64,000 nucleotides of DNA from Blautia wexlerae DSM 19850 (lineage in GTDB: Bacteria; Bacillota; Clostridia; Lachnospirales; Lachnospiraceae), in NCBI RefSeq assembly GCF_025148125.1, contig NZ_CP102267.1:571001-635000 (forward strand), given 5' to 3'. Below, one piece after another: positions 8,734 to 18,005 of this stretch (its first letter is position 1; the number at the start of each line of letters is the position of its first letter). The notes under the pieces are model-generated. The model had not been told where the DNA came from. It worked only from the letters and a program-made list of their open reading frames with translations, and did no database searches. Made by a program: the position numbers and the translations under genes.

Positions 8734-10038
8734 GTGACAAACGTTCAGAAAGCGTTCTGCATTCTGCTTAGCATGTGCTTTTTTGCCACTCTGGCAGTAT
8801 TGCCGGGGACATTTTTTACAGGAGAAAATGTGTACAGGCATCTGCCCCTGTACCGCTTTCTGGAAAAAAGAGCTCATATGAGTTCCTGTGAAGATATTGA
8901 AACTTATAAAAAAATAGCAGGAGAAAACGGAAAATATCTGGGAGAGCGTGCACGGTCCGAACAATTGCTGGCAGAAAAAGGTGAATCTGAAGAATTACAG
9001 ACACCAGAATCTACACCGGTACCAGAAAAAACAGCAATCCCCTCAAAAACAGTAAAATCAGCGAAAATATCAGAGTCAGCGAAAATATCAGAATCAGAAC
9101 AAACTTCAAAAAAATCAGACAAGACACCTAAACCGAAAAAGATAACTGCGTCACCGGAAAATCATGAAACGGACAAATCACAGAAGCCGCAAGAGTCAGC
9201 AGCGCAGAATGACCAAAATATTCAGAACAGCACAGAAACCATTGCTGCTGCAGTTCCTCATCCAATAATCGACCTGTCCCCCGAAAAACTGGCAGATTAT
9301 AATTATCTTCTGGGACAATTCTATATCGTAGATTCCAACACAGAAGCAGATGCCGTACAGATCAATGCCGGGGATTTTCTGAAACAGGACTTAAAAATTA
9401 CCAAAGAAACCGATATCCCTCAGATTCTGATCTATCACAGCCATTCGCAGGAAACCTTTGCAGATTCCAGAGAAGGGGAAGAATCCGACACGATTGTAGG
9501 AGTAGGAGATTATCTGACACAGCTTCTCACAGAAAACTACGGTTATCAGGTAGTCCATCTCAAAGAGCAGTTCGACATGGCAGGAGGTGAACTGGACCGC
9601 AGCGCCGCTTACGATTATGCCCGCGATTATCTGGAACCTTATCTTCAGGAAAACCCGGATATCCAGGTGATCATAGACCTACACCGGGACGGCATCCCCG
9701 AAGACCGCCATCTTGTAACAGAAATCAATGGAAAACCCACAGCCCAGATCCTTTTTTACAATGGACTGAGTTATACGACATCCAAAGGTTCCCTGGACTA
9801 TCTGCCAAATCCCTACATACAGCAAAACCTGGCATTTTCCTTCCAGCTGGAATACCAGGCAGCCCAATACTATCCTCAATTTTACCGGGGAATTTACCTT
9901 GCAGGTTACCGCTACAATCTCCACCTCCGTCCCCGCTCCCTTCTTCTGGAAGCCGGAGCCCAGACCAACACTGTCCAGGAAGTAAAAAATGCCATGGAAC
10001 CATTTGCCGACATCTTAGACAAGGTACTGCAAGGATAA
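8734..10038 (+). CDS. spoIIP: Stage II sporulation protein P (SpoIIP)
   Basis: SpoIIP is the peptidoglycan amidase/endopeptidase that works with SpoIID and SpoIIM during engulfment of the forespore. An N-terminal membrane anchor (FCILLSMCFFATLAVLPG) is followed by a long linker rich in Lys, Ser, Glu and Pro (about residues 85-185) and the C-terminal catalytic domain. That domain has ILIYHSHSQETF, VIIDLHRDGI and LLEAGAQTNT, which carry the His and Glu expected for zinc binding and catalysis. I chose GTG 8734 because AGAGGTGAT at 8721-8729 is ideally spaced; an upstream ATG at 8692 in the same frame has a weaker site. The linker contains a tandem duplication (KISESA). Confidence 0.93.
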   Translation: MTNVQKAFCILLSMCFFATLAVLPGTFFTGENVYRHLPLYRFLEKRAHMSSCEDIETYKKIAGENGKYLGERARSEQLLAEKGESEELQTPESTPVPEKTAIPSKTVKSAKISESAKISESEQTSKKSDKTPKPKKITASPENHETDKSQKPQESAAQNDQNIQNSTETIAAAVPHPIIDLSPEKLADYNYLLGQFYIVDSNTEADAVQINAGDFLKQDLKITKETDIPQILIYHSHSQETFADSREGEESDTIVGVGDYLTQLLTENYGYQVVHLKEQFDMAGGELDRSAAYDYARDYLEPYLQENPDIQVIIDLHRDGIPEDRHLVTEINGKPTAQILFYNGLSYTTSKGSLDYLPNPYIQQNLAFSFQLEYQAAQYYPQFYRGIYLAGYRYNLHLRPRSLLLEAGAQTNTVQEVKNAMEPFADILDKVLQG

Positions 10039-10042
10039 ATTC

Positions 10043-10150
10043 TATAGCAATTCCATAAAATAATGCAATCAAGACAGTTCAGCAGAGTGCGAAGGACAAG
10101 GAAGATACCTGCAGGCGTGCTGACGCACGGCAAAGATAATAATTACCAGG
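10043..10150. repeat. Dispersed intergenic element, one end only
   Basis: The gap after spoIIP opens with TATAGCAATTCCATAAAATA, which closely matches the reverse complement of 16812-16850 over about 38 bases and the start of the element at 62238. The remaining part is unique in the window. No ORF is supported here. Confidence 0.5.
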
Positions 10151-10180
10151 ATGTTTCTGTGCGTCCCTGTAGATAAACAG

Positions 10181-10210
10181 ATGACAAACCCTTGCTCCAT
10201 ATGCTATAAT
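10181..10210 (+). promoter_or_regulatory. lepA promoter
   Basis: ATGACA (10181-10186), 18-base spacer, consensus TATAAT (10205-10210), 62 bases before the lepA start. Confidence 0.6.
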
Positions 10211-10271
10211 ACAGAATTAGCAAACCCATCAATTACAGTATATAAGAAAGAACTCAGGAGGGAATTCCTTA

Positions 10272-12080
10272 ATGATAGACCAGAGCAAAATCAGAAATTT
10301 CTGTATTATTGCACACATAGACCACGGCAAATCCACTCTTGCCGACCGAATCATCGAAATGACCGGCACTCTGACAGAACGTGAAATGCAGTCACAGGTA
10401 CTGGACAACATGGAACTTGAAAGAGAACGTGGAATCACCATTAAATCTCAGGCAGTACGAATCGTATACAAAGCCAAAGACGGCGAAGAATACATCTTCA
10501 ACCTGATCGACACCCCCGGCCATGTAGACTTCAATTACGAAGTATCCCGAAGCCTTGCAGCCTGCGACGGTGCAATCCTGGTAGTAGATGCAGCTCAGGG
10601 AATCGAAGCCCAGACATTGGCAAATGTATATCTTGCCCTTGACCATGACCTGGATGTCCTTCCGGTCATCAACAAAATCGACCTGCCAAGTGCAGAACCG
10701 GATCGTGTGGTAAATGAAATCGAAGATGTCATCGGCCTTGAAGCCCATGACGCACCAAGGATTTCTGCCAAAACAGGACTTAATGTAGAAGAAGTCCTGG
10801 AACAGATCGTAACAAAGATCCCGGCACCTCATGGCGATGTAGATGCACCATTAAAAGCCCTGATCTTTGACTCCATTTATGATGCATACAAAGGCGTTAT
10901 CGTATTCTGCCGTGTCATGGATGGCCGTGTGAAAAGAGGCACCCAGATCCATATGATGGCAACTGGCTTCACCACAGAAGTTGTGGAAGTCGGATACTTT
11001 GGTGCAGGTCAGTTTATTCCATGTGAGGAACTGACAGCAGGCATGGTAGGATACATCACTGCGAGTATTAAAAACCTTGGTGACACTCGTGTAGGTGATA
11101 CAGTTACAGATAAGGAAAGACCATGTGCAGAAGCACTTCCGGGCTATAAGAAAGTAAACCCTATGGTATACTGCGGATTATACCCGGCAGATGGTGCCAA
11201 ATACGGTGATCTGAGAGATGCTCTTGAGAAGCTTCAGCTCAATGACGCCTCTCTGTTCTATGAACCGGAGACATCTGTAGCCCTTGGCTTTGGTTTCCGG
11301 TGTGGTTTTCTGGGATTGCTCCATCTTGAGATTATTCAGGAGCGTCTGGAAAGAGAATACAACCTTGATCTTGTGACTACAGCTCCCGGTGTTATTTACA
11401 AAGTACACAAAACTAACGGCGAAGTTATCAATCTGACAAACCCAAGCAATCTGCCGGATCCATCAGAGATTGAATACATGGAAGAACCAATGGTAAATGC
11501 CGAGATCATGGTAACAACTGAATTTATCGGTGCAATTATGGATCTTTGCCAGGAACGAAGAGGGCAGTATCTGGGAATGGATTATATGGAAGAAACACGT
11601 GCGCTTCTGAAATATAAGCTGCCGTTAAATGAGATTATCTATGATTTCTTTGATGCCCTCAAATCCCGCTCCAGAGGCTATGCTTCTCTGGATTACGAAC
11701 TCTGCGGATATGAGCGCAGCGAGCTTGTGAAACTGGATATTCTGGTAAACAAAGAAGAAGTGGATGCTCTTTCCTTTATCGTACATGCAGATACAGCATA
11801 TGAGAGAGGCCGTAAGATGTGCGAGAAATTAAAAGACGAGATTCCCCGCCAGCTTTTTGAGATTCCGATCCAGGCAGCTGTCGGAAGCAAGATTATTGCC
11901 AGAGAGACAGTCAGAGCCATGCGTAAGGATGTACTTGCCAAATGTTACGGCGGTGATATTTCCCGTAAGAAGAAACTTCTGGAGAAACAGAAGGAAGGTA
12001 AGAAACGTATGCGTCAGGTAGGCAATGTGGAGATTCCGCAGAAAGCATTTATGAGTGTATTGAAACTGGATGATAAATAA
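10272..12080 (+). CDS. lepA: Elongation factor 4 (LepA), ribosomal GTPase
   Basis: LepA/EF4 is a translational GTPase that back-translocates or remodels stalled or assembling ribosomes. The 602-residue length is standard. G motifs are clear: [13 protein letters not shown] (G1), RGITI (G2), DTPGHVDF (G3), NKIDLP (G4). The EF-G-like domains III and V and the LepA-specific C-terminal domain ending in [17 protein letters not shown] follow. AGGAGGG precedes the ATG by nine bases. The gene lies between spoIIP and hemW, the usual clostridial order. Confidence 0.97.
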   Translation: MIDQSKIRNFCIIAHIDHGKSTLADRIIEMTGTLTEREMQSQVLDNMELERERGITIKSQAVRIVYKAKDGEEYIFNLIDTPGHVDFNYEVSRSLAACDGAILVVDAAQGIEAQTLANVYLALDHDLDVLPVINKIDLPSAEPDRVVNEIEDVIGLEAHDAPRISAKTGLNVEEVLEQIVTKIPAPHGDVDAPLKALIFDSIYDAYKGVIVFCRVMDGRVKRGTQIHMMATGFTTEVVEVGYFGAGQFIPCEELTAGMVGYITASIKNLGDTRVGDTVTDKERPCAEALPGYKKVNPMVYCGLYPADGAKYGDLRDALEKLQLNDASLFYEPETSVALGFGFRCGFLGLLHLEIIQERLEREYNLDLVTTAPGVIYKVHKTNGEVINLTNPSNLPDPSEIEYMEEPMVNAEIMVTTEFIGAIMDLCQERRGQYLGMDYMEETRALLKYKLPLNEIIYDFFDALKSRSRGYASLDYELCGYERSELVKLDILVNKEEVDALSFIVHADTAYERGRKMCEKLKDEIPRQLFEIPIQAAVGSKIIARETVRAMRKDVLAKCYGGDISRKKKLLEKQKEGKKRMRQVGNVEIPQKAFMSVLKLDDK

Positions 12081-12090
12081 AGTATGAATG

Positions 12091-12117
12091 GTAACTGTGA
12101 AGGTACTGAACAGTTAT
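12091..12117. repeat. GTAACTGT...ACAGTTAT hairpin
   Basis: An imperfect palindrome between lepA and the lipoprotein gene. It is nearly identical to the hairpin at 13787-13813. Confidence 0.5.
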
Positions 12118-12154
12118 CTGTGAATAGTGCTCATCTCAACAGAAGGTTAAAATA

Positions 12155-12511
12155 TTGAAGAAAATGATTAAGCGAAAAACAGTTATACTATGTATGTTAT
12201 TGCTTGGAATTTCTGTCTCCGGATGTGGGAAAACCAGGGAGGTAGATGAAGCGTCCTCCAAAGTGATCCAGATCAGTGTTGCGCCGGAAGAGACAAGTCC
12301 CACTCCGGCACCGGATCAGGTAGCTTCCGCAGCAGTTACTACCAATGGTAATCTGACAATGGTAAATACGTATCTGGCAGAGCAGGATGCAGCAGGTATC
12401 TCATCTGCGGAAAGTTCAGACAGCCAAAGTGATGCCGACAGTACAGATAACAGTGTCGACTCAGCAGATAACAATGAGCAAGACAGCAGTACATCAGATA
12501 CTGAGGAATAG
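12155..12511 (+). CDS. Small predicted lipoprotein of unknown function
   Basis: The 118-residue protein begins with a Lys-rich n-region, a hydrophobic stretch and a lipobox ending VSGC at about residue 26, so it should be lipidated and anchored outside the membrane. The rest is low in complexity: Pro/Thr near residue 50, then a Ser/Asp/Gln/Asn-rich acidic tail. No domain is recognised. The TTG at 12155 is chosen because AGAAGG ends eight bases before it; the in-frame ATG at 12164 is too far away. It lies between lepA and hemW and may be co-transcribed with hemW, 29 bases downstream. Function unknown. Confidence 0.75.
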   Translation: MKKMIKRKTVILCMLLLGISVSGCGKTREVDEASSKVIQISVAPEETSPTPAPDQVASAAVTTNGNLTMVNTYLAEQDAAGISSAESSDSQSDADSTDNSVDSADNNEQDSSTSDTEE

Positions 12512-12540
12512 AAAACAGGTCATAACAGGAGCAGATTACA

Positions 12541-13683
12541 ATGGAGAGAAGGAATATCACAGATTCTCCCATGGAAATCTATATCCACATTCCATTTTGC
12601 ATAAAAAAATGTGATTACTGTGATTTCCTTTCCGGTCCGTCAGGTCCAAAGGAGCAGGCTGATTATGTAGATGCTCTGCTTGAAGAAATCAATGCAGCAG
12701 AAGAAGGAAAAGGAAGGAGTGTATCCTCTGTATTTATTGGAGGGGGCACTCCTTCTGTTTTGGATGAGAGATTCATAGGAGAAATTTTAAATCATATAAG
12801 ACGAAAATTTCAGATTGCGGATCATGCTGAGATCACCATAGAAGTAAACCCGGGGACTGCAGACAGAAACAAACTGCAGGCATACAGAACATATGGAATC
12901 AACCGCCTGAGCATAGGTTTACAGTCGCCGGATGACAGAGAACTGAAGATCCTTGGAAGAATCCACAATTATGAGCAGTTTCTGGAGACTTACAGAAGTG
13001 CAAGAGAGGCAGGGTTCGACAATATCAATATTGATCTGATGAGTGCGATCCCGGATCAGACTTATGAAGGATGGATCCACAATCTTCGCACTGTTGCAGG
13101 ACTGGATCCGGAACATATTTCCGCATACAGCCTGATCATTGAGGAGGGCACACCTTTTGCATCGCGGACGCTGAATTTGCCGGATGAAGATGCGGAGTAC
13201 AATATGTATGAGGCAACAGCACAGATTCTGAGAGAATATGGCTTTGAGCAGTATGAGATTTCCAATTACGCAAAGAAAGGCAGAGAATGCAGGCATAACG
13301 TGGGTTATTGGATCCGACAGGATTATCTGGGGTTTGGCCTGGGAGCTTCCTCTCTTTATGGAAAGGAACGTTTTGCCAATACACAGGATATGAAAAAATA
13401 TCTGGAAAACAGCAGAACACCGGAAAAAATAAGAGAAAAAGAGCCGCCCCTCACCAGAGAGGATGAGATGGCGGAGTTCATGTTTCTGGGACTTCGTATG
13501 ACCAGAGGAATCTCAAAAGCTGAGTTTGAGCGACAGTTTGGCAGTGAAATAGATGCAATATACGGGGATGTTCTGAGAAAATATAAGTCAATGGGACTGC
13601 TTTTGGAAGAAAAAGGAAGGATTTTTCTGAGCAGAGAAGGAATCCATGTAAGCAATTCCGTTATGGCGGATTTTTTGCCGTAA
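12541..13683 (+). CDS. hemW: Radical SAM heme chaperone HemW
   Basis: This 380-residue radical SAM protein resembles oxygen-independent coproporphyrinogen III oxidase HemN, but the HemW branch is thought to bind and deliver heme. The cluster motif CIKKCDYCDF (CxxxCxxC) lies at residues 20-27, followed by FIGGGTPS, EVNPGT and INRLSIGLQS. The C-terminal HemN domain is present (FMFLGLRMTRGI). It lacks the extra N-terminal extension of true HemN. AGGAG lies nine bases before the ATG. Typically found beside lepA in Firmicutes. Confidence 0.93.
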   Translation: MERRNITDSPMEIYIHIPFCIKKCDYCDFLSGPSGPKEQADYVDALLEEINAAEEGKGRSVSSVFIGGGTPSVLDERFIGEILNHIRRKFQIADHAEITIEVNPGTADRNKLQAYRTYGINRLSIGLQSPDDRELKILGRIHNYEQFLETYRSAREAGFDNINIDLMSAIPDQTYEGWIHNLRTVAGLDPEHISAYSLIIEEGTPFASRTLNLPDEDAEYNMYEATAQILREYGFEQYEISNYAKKGRECRHNVGYWIRQDYLGFGLGASSLYGKERFANTQDMKKYLENSRTPEKIREKEPPLTREDEMAEFMFLGLRMTRGISKAEFERQFGSEIDAIYGDVLRKYKSMGLLLEEKGRIFLSREGIHVSNSVMADFLP

Positions 13684-13688
13684 ACGCC

Positions 13689-13717
13689 TTGACGAACAAA
13701 TGTTCCTGTATTATACT
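13689..13717 (+). promoter_or_regulatory. uvrA promoter with embedded LexA (SOS) box
   Basis: TTGACG (13689-13694), 17-base spacer, TATACT (13712-13717). The spacer carries CGAACAAATGTTCC (13693-13706), which fits the Bacillus LexA/DinR consensus CGAACRNRYGTTYC at every position. LexA bound here would cover the promoter, as expected for uvrA. A stem-loop (GGATTG...CAATCC, 13728-13759) follows in the leader. Confidence 0.9.
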
Positions 13718-13786
13718 GATGCCATGAGGATTGCAGGGCAGCGAAACTGCGCACAATCCATGAATATCATAACATACGAAAAAGGT

Positions 13787-13813
13787 GTAACTGTCAAGGT
13801 AAGAAACAGTTAT
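13787..13813. repeat. GTAACTGT...ACAGTTAT hairpin in the uvrA leader
   Basis: Its sequence differs in only a few bases from the hairpin at 12091-12117. Confidence 0.5.
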
Positions 13814-13843
13814 TATTTATAAATGAGAAACAGGAGGCCCACA

Positions 13844-16684
13844 ATGGCAGCAGATACAACGAAGAAGCACTTTATCAGGATCAGAGGTGCCAATGTTAAT
13901 AATCTTAAGAATTTAAGTGTGGATATTCCCAGAGACAAGTTTGTGGTATTTACAGGACTGAGTGGCTCCGGTAAATCTTCACTGGCTTTTGATACCATCT
14001 ATGCAGAGGGACAGCGCCGTTATATGGAATCTCTCTCTTCCTATGCAAGACAGTTCCTGGGACAGATGGAGAAGCCGGATGTGGAGAGCATCGAAGGTCT
14101 GCCGCCGGCCATTTCCATTGATCAGAAATCTACCAACCGCAATCCCCGTTCCACAGTAGGAACAGTGACAGAAATCTATGATTATTTCCGACTTCTGTAT
14201 GCCAGAGTGGGAATCCCTCATTGTCCGAAGTGCGGAAGAGAGATTAAGAAGCAGACAGTTGACCAGATGGTAGACAGTATCATGTCTTTTCCGGAGAGAA
14301 CGAAGATCCAGCTTCTGGCTCCTGTTGTGCGGGGCCGCAAGGGAACTCATGCAAAGCTTCTGGAGCAGGCAAAGAGAAGCGGATATGTACGTGTGCAGAT
14401 TGACGGAAACCTGTATGAGCTTTCTGAGGAGATCAGTCTGGACAAGAATATCAAGCATAATATAGAGATTGTGGTAGACCGTCTGATCGTGAAGCCCGGG
14501 ATTGAGAAAAGACTCTCAGATTCCATTGAGACAGTGCTGGATCTGGCAGAGGGCCTTCTGATGGTAGATACTATGGATGGAAATATTCACAATTTCAGCC
14601 AGAGCTTTTCCTGCCCTGACTGCGGTATCAGTGTAGATGAGATCGAACCGAGAAGCTTTTCTTTCAATAATCCTTTTGGTGCCTGCCCGGATTGTCTGGG
14701 ACTTGGGTATAAAATGGAATTTGATATTGATCTGATGATCCCGGATAGATCTCTGAGTATCCTGGATGGTGCCATTGTGGTCACAGGATGGCAGTCCTGC
14801 ACAAATGAGGGAAGCTTTTCCAGGGCAATCCTGGATGCTCTTGCCAGAGAATATGATTTCAGCCTGGCAACACCTTTTGAGGAATATCCGGAGAAGATAC
14901 AGGACATTCTGATCAACGGAACCAATGGGCATTCTGTAAAGGTTTACTATAAAGGGCAGCGCGGAGAGGGCGTTTACGATGTGGCGTTTCCGGGGCTGAT
15001 CCGAAATGTGGAGCAGCGTTACAGAGAGACAGGCTCTGATGCCATGAAGCAGGAGTATGAATCTTTTATGCGCATTACTCCATGTAAAACCTGTAAAGGT
15101 CAGAGATTAAAGAAGGAATCACTGGCTGTGACTGTAGCGGATAAGAATATTTATGAGGTCACCAATCTTTCCATAGAGAAGCTGAAAGCCTTTCTTGCGG
15201 ATATGCAGCTTTCCGAGCAGCAGCAGCTTATCGGCAGGCAGATTCTGAAGGAAATCAGGGCAAGAGTAAGTTTCCTGTCAGATGTAGGACTGGATTATCT
15301 TTCATTGGGACGTGCGACAGGAACTCTTTCCGGCGGCGAGGCGCAGAGAATCCGTCTGGCTACCCAGATCGGTTCCGGGCTGGTAGGAGTTGCCTATATT
15401 CTGGATGAACCAAGCATCGGACTGCATCAGAGGGATAATGACAGACTTCTTGGTTCTCTGATGAAGCTGCGTGATCTTGGAAACAGCCTGATCGTTGTAG
15501 AGCATGATGAAGATACCATGCGTGCCGCAGACTGTATTGTAGATATCGGACCCGGTGCAGGGGAGCATGGCGGACAACTGGTTGCCATGGGAACTGCAGA
15601 GGATCTGATGAAGAACGAGGATTCCATCACAGGAGCTTATCTGAGCGGGAAATTAAAAATTCCGGTACCTTTGGAGAGACGGAAGCCAACCGGTTTTCTT
15701 ACTGTCAAGGGGGCGGCAGAGAATAATCTCAAGAATATTGATGTGAAGATACCTCTTGGGATCATGACCTGTATCACAGGAGTTTCGGGCTCAGGTAAGA
15801 GCTCTCTGATCAATGAGATTCTTTATAAACGCCTGGCAAGAGATCTGAACCGGGCAAGAGTGATCCCGGGAAAACATAAGGATATTCTGGGAACAGACCA
15901 ACTGGATAAGGTTATCAATATTGACCAGTCACCTATTGGCCGTACTCCACGTTCCAATCCTGCGACTTATACCGGGGTATTTGACCAGATCAGAGATCTT
16001 TTTGCAGCAACAGCAGATGCCAAGGCAAAAGGATATAAGAAAGGACGATTCAGTTTTAATGTAAAGGGCGGAAGATGTGAAGCCTGCAGCGGTGACGGCA
16101 TTATCAAGATTGAGATGCATTTCCTTCCGGACGTATATGTACCATGCGAGGTCTGCAAAGGTAAGAGATATAACAGAGAAACCCTGGAAGTAAAGTATAA
16201 GGATAAGAATATTTACGATGTGCTGAATATGACGGTGGAGGAAGCACTGACTTTTTTTGAGAATGTTCCTTCTATTAAAAGAAAGATACAGACTCTTTAT
16301 GATGTAGGACTTTCCTATATCCGGCTGGGACAGCCGTCCACAGAGCTTTCCGGAGGAGAGGCACAGAGGATCAAGCTTGCCACAGAGCTGAGCAAGCGCA
16401 GCACAGGTAAGACTATCTACATTCTGGATGAGCCTACCACAGGTCTGCATTTTGCGGATGTGCATAAGCTGGTGGAGATTCTGAAACGATTATCGGAGGG
16501 CGGTAATACAGTAGTTGTGATCGAGCATAATCTGGATGTGATTAAGACCGCAGATTATATCATTGATATCGGACCGGAGGGCGGAGACAAAGGAGGTACC
16601 GTAGTTGCTCAGGGAACTCCTGAGGAGGTGGCACAGTCACCGGTTTCCTATACCGGAAAATATGTAAAGAAATATCTGAAATAA
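13844..16684 (+). CDS. uvrA: Excinuclease ABC subunit A
   Basis: UvrA is the damage-sensing ATPase of nucleotide excision repair; as a dimer it loads UvrB onto lesions. The 946-residue protein has two ABC modules. Walker A motifs are [12 protein letters not shown] and [11 protein letters not shown], and LSGGEAQRI occurs twice as the signature. Zinc-finger cysteines appear as CPKCG, CPDCG...CPDCLG and CEAC...CEVC. The ATG at 13844 is favoured over 13823 because GGAGG lies six bases before it. The gene is monocistronic here; uvrB is not adjacent. Regulation by LexA is expected from the promoter. Confidence 0.98.
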   Translation: MAADTTKKHFIRIRGANVNNLKNLSVDIPRDKFVVFTGLSGSGKSSLAFDTIYAEGQRRYMESLSSYARQFLGQMEKPDVESIEGLPPAISIDQKSTNRNPRSTVGTVTEIYDYFRLLYARVGIPHCPKCGREIKKQTVDQMVDSIMSFPERTKIQLLAPVVRGRKGTHAKLLEQAKRSGYVRVQIDGNLYELSEEISLDKNIKHNIEIVVDRLIVKPGIEKRLSDSIETVLDLAEGLLMVDTMDGNIHNFSQSFSCPDCGISVDEIEPRSFSFNNPFGACPDCLGLGYKMEFDIDLMIPDRSLSILDGAIVVTGWQSCTNEGSFSRAILDALAREYDFSLATPFEEYPEKIQDILINGTNGHSVKVYYKGQRGEGVYDVAFPGLIRNVEQRYRETGSDAMKQEYESFMRITPCKTCKGQRLKKESLAVTVADKNIYEVTNLSIEKLKAFLADMQLSEQQQLIGRQILKEIRARVSFLSDVGLDYLSLGRATGTLSGGEAQRIRLATQIGSGLVGVAYILDEPSIGLHQRDNDRLLGSLMKLRDLGNSLIVVEHDEDTMRAADCIVDIGPGAGEHGGQLVAMGTAEDLMKNEDSITGAYLSGKLKIPVPLERRKPTGFLTVKGAAENNLKNIDVKIPLGIMTCITGVSGSGKSSLINEILYKRLARDLNRARVIPGKHKDILGTDQLDKVINIDQSPIGRTPRSNPATYTGVFDQIRDLFAATADAKAKGYKKGRFSFNVKGGRCEACSGDGIIKIEMHFLPDVYVPCEVCKGKRYNRETLEVKYKDKNIYDVLNMTVEEALTFFENVPSIKRKIQTLYDVGLSYIRLGQPSTELSGGEAQRIKLATELSKRSTGKTIYILDEPTTGLHFADVHKLVEILKRLSEGGNTVVVIEHNLDVIKTADYIIDIGPEGGDKGGTVVAQGTPEEVAQSPVSYTGKYVKKYLK

Positions 16685-16739
16685 TCTTGAAATCATATTG
16701 CAGGACTTTCTTTTTAAATGGAAGTTGTATATAATAGAA

Positions 16740-16850
16740 GAGATTATTTATAGCAATTCTCGTAAATAATATATTTTGATCCGGCTTATCAGGATGTGAA
16801 GCCCTGTTGGACTGTTTTGATCGCATTATTTTATGGAGTTGTTATAACTA
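16740..16850. repeat. MITE-like inverted-repeat element between uvrA and mreB
   Basis: The left end TATAGCAATTC (from about 16752) and the right end GGAGTTGTTATA (to 16850) form imperfect inverted repeats extending over some 22 bases. The right arm, reversed, matches 10043-10080. The 253-base gap holds no credible ORF. A TATAAT at 16730-16735 may be an mreB promoter but lacks a good -35. Confidence 0.5.
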
Positions 16851-16937
16851 AACCGGATAAGTCCCCGGTAGAGACTGTAAAAAGTAATGATCAGTTGAAG
16901 GGGATGAGGAGAACGTAAGAACAGAAAGGGGATTTCC

Positions 16938-17927
16938 ATGCCGACAAGTGATATTGGAATTGACCTGGGAACCAGGAACAGTCTGGCTTATTCTACAGGA
17001 AAGGGGCTTGTGCTAAATGAGCCTTCGATCGTAGTTTATGATAAAAATACAGAGAAGATACGTGCGATCGGTGAAGAAGCCCGTCTGATGGAAGGGCGCA
17101 TTACTTCAGATATGGAGATCATCCGTCCCATCAGACAGGGCGTGATCGTTGATTATACAGTTACAGAGAAGATGTTGAAATACTTTATATCCAGAGCAAT
17201 AGGAAGAAGAGCTTTCCGCAAGCCCAGGATCAGTATCTGTGTTCCCAGTGGAATTACAGAGATTGAGAAAAAGGCAGTGGAGGAAGCAACCTATCAGGCT
17301 GGTGCCAGAGATGTCTATATGGTGGAGGAACCTATAGCTGCGGCAATCGGAGCCGGGGTGGATGTGACCAAGCCCTTTGGAAATCTGGTCGTAGACATTG
17401 GAGCCGGAACTTCGGATGTTGCGGTTATCTCTCTTGCGGGGGTTGTGGTTTCCGCTTCTGTGAAAGTTGCAGGGGACACTTTTAATCAGGCTATACTGAA
17501 CTATGTGAGAAAGAATCATGGACTTTTTATCGGAGAAGATATGGCAGAGAAGATCAAAATTCAGATTGGTACGGCTATAGAGGAATCAAATCCGAGAACA
17601 ATGGAAGTAAAGGGGAGAAATGTGATCACCGGTCTGCCGAAGACAGTGACACTTACCTCAGAAGAAATACGTGTGGCGTTAAAGGATGCTACAAGCCAGA
17701 TTGTGGAGACTGTTCATGGAATTCTGGAAAAGACACCGCCGGAACTGGCTGCGGATATTGTAGACAGAGGAATCGTACTTACAGGCGGCGGTGCCCTTCT
17801 TCATGGGATGGATACACTGATCGAGCAGAGAACCGGAGTAAGTACACTGACTGTGCAGGATGCAATGAGCGTGGTCGCAGTGGGAACCGGTAAGTATGCA
17901 GAGGTAATGGCACGTTTTGACGGATAA
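16938..17927 (+). CDS. mreB: MreB/Mbl-type actin-like shape protein
   Basis: MreB-family actins form membrane-associated filaments that guide lateral wall synthesis. The 329-residue protein has the phosphate 1 loop DIGIDLGTRNSL, connect motif, VVDIGAGTSDVAVI (phosphate 2) and VLTGGGALLHG (adenosine loop). EEPIAAAIGAG is a typical MreB signature. No mreC or mreD follows, so it is an orphan copy and could be an Mbl- or MreBH-like paralogue. The ATG follows AAAGGGGAT. An intrinsic terminator lies seven bases after the stop. Confidence 0.92.
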   Translation: MPTSDIGIDLGTRNSLAYSTGKGLVLNEPSIVVYDKNTEKIRAIGEEARLMEGRITSDMEIIRPIRQGVIVDYTVTEKMLKYFISRAIGRRAFRKPRISICVPSGITEIEKKAVEEATYQAGARDVYMVEEPIAAAIGAGVDVTKPFGNLVVDIGAGTSDVAVISLAGVVVSASVKVAGDTFNQAILNYVRKNHGLFIGEDMAEKIKIQIGTAIEESNPRTMEVKGRNVITGLPKTVTLTSEEIRVALKDATSQIVETVHGILEKTPPELAADIVDRGIVLTGGGALLHGMDTLIEQRTGVSTLTVQDAMSVVAVGTGKYAEVMARFDG

Positions 17928-17934
17928 AGCAGGA

Positions 17935-17960
17935 GGTACTGCACAGTGCAGTGCCTTTTT
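17935..17960 (+). terminator. Intrinsic terminator after mreB
   Basis: GGTACTGCA pairs with TGCAGTGCC (one G-T pair), loop CAG, followed at once by TTTTT. It separates mreB from recD2. Confidence 0.85.
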
Positions 17961-18005
17961 GCGTTGTCAGAGGATCAAAGAAGCAGGAGGTGTGGAGAAA
18001 AGCAC

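Noticed and set aside
13728..13759. The stem-loop in the uvrA leader as a riboswitch or attenuator
   Set aside because: It is small, has no T-run and matches no RNA class I know; it is mentioned only as part of the leader.
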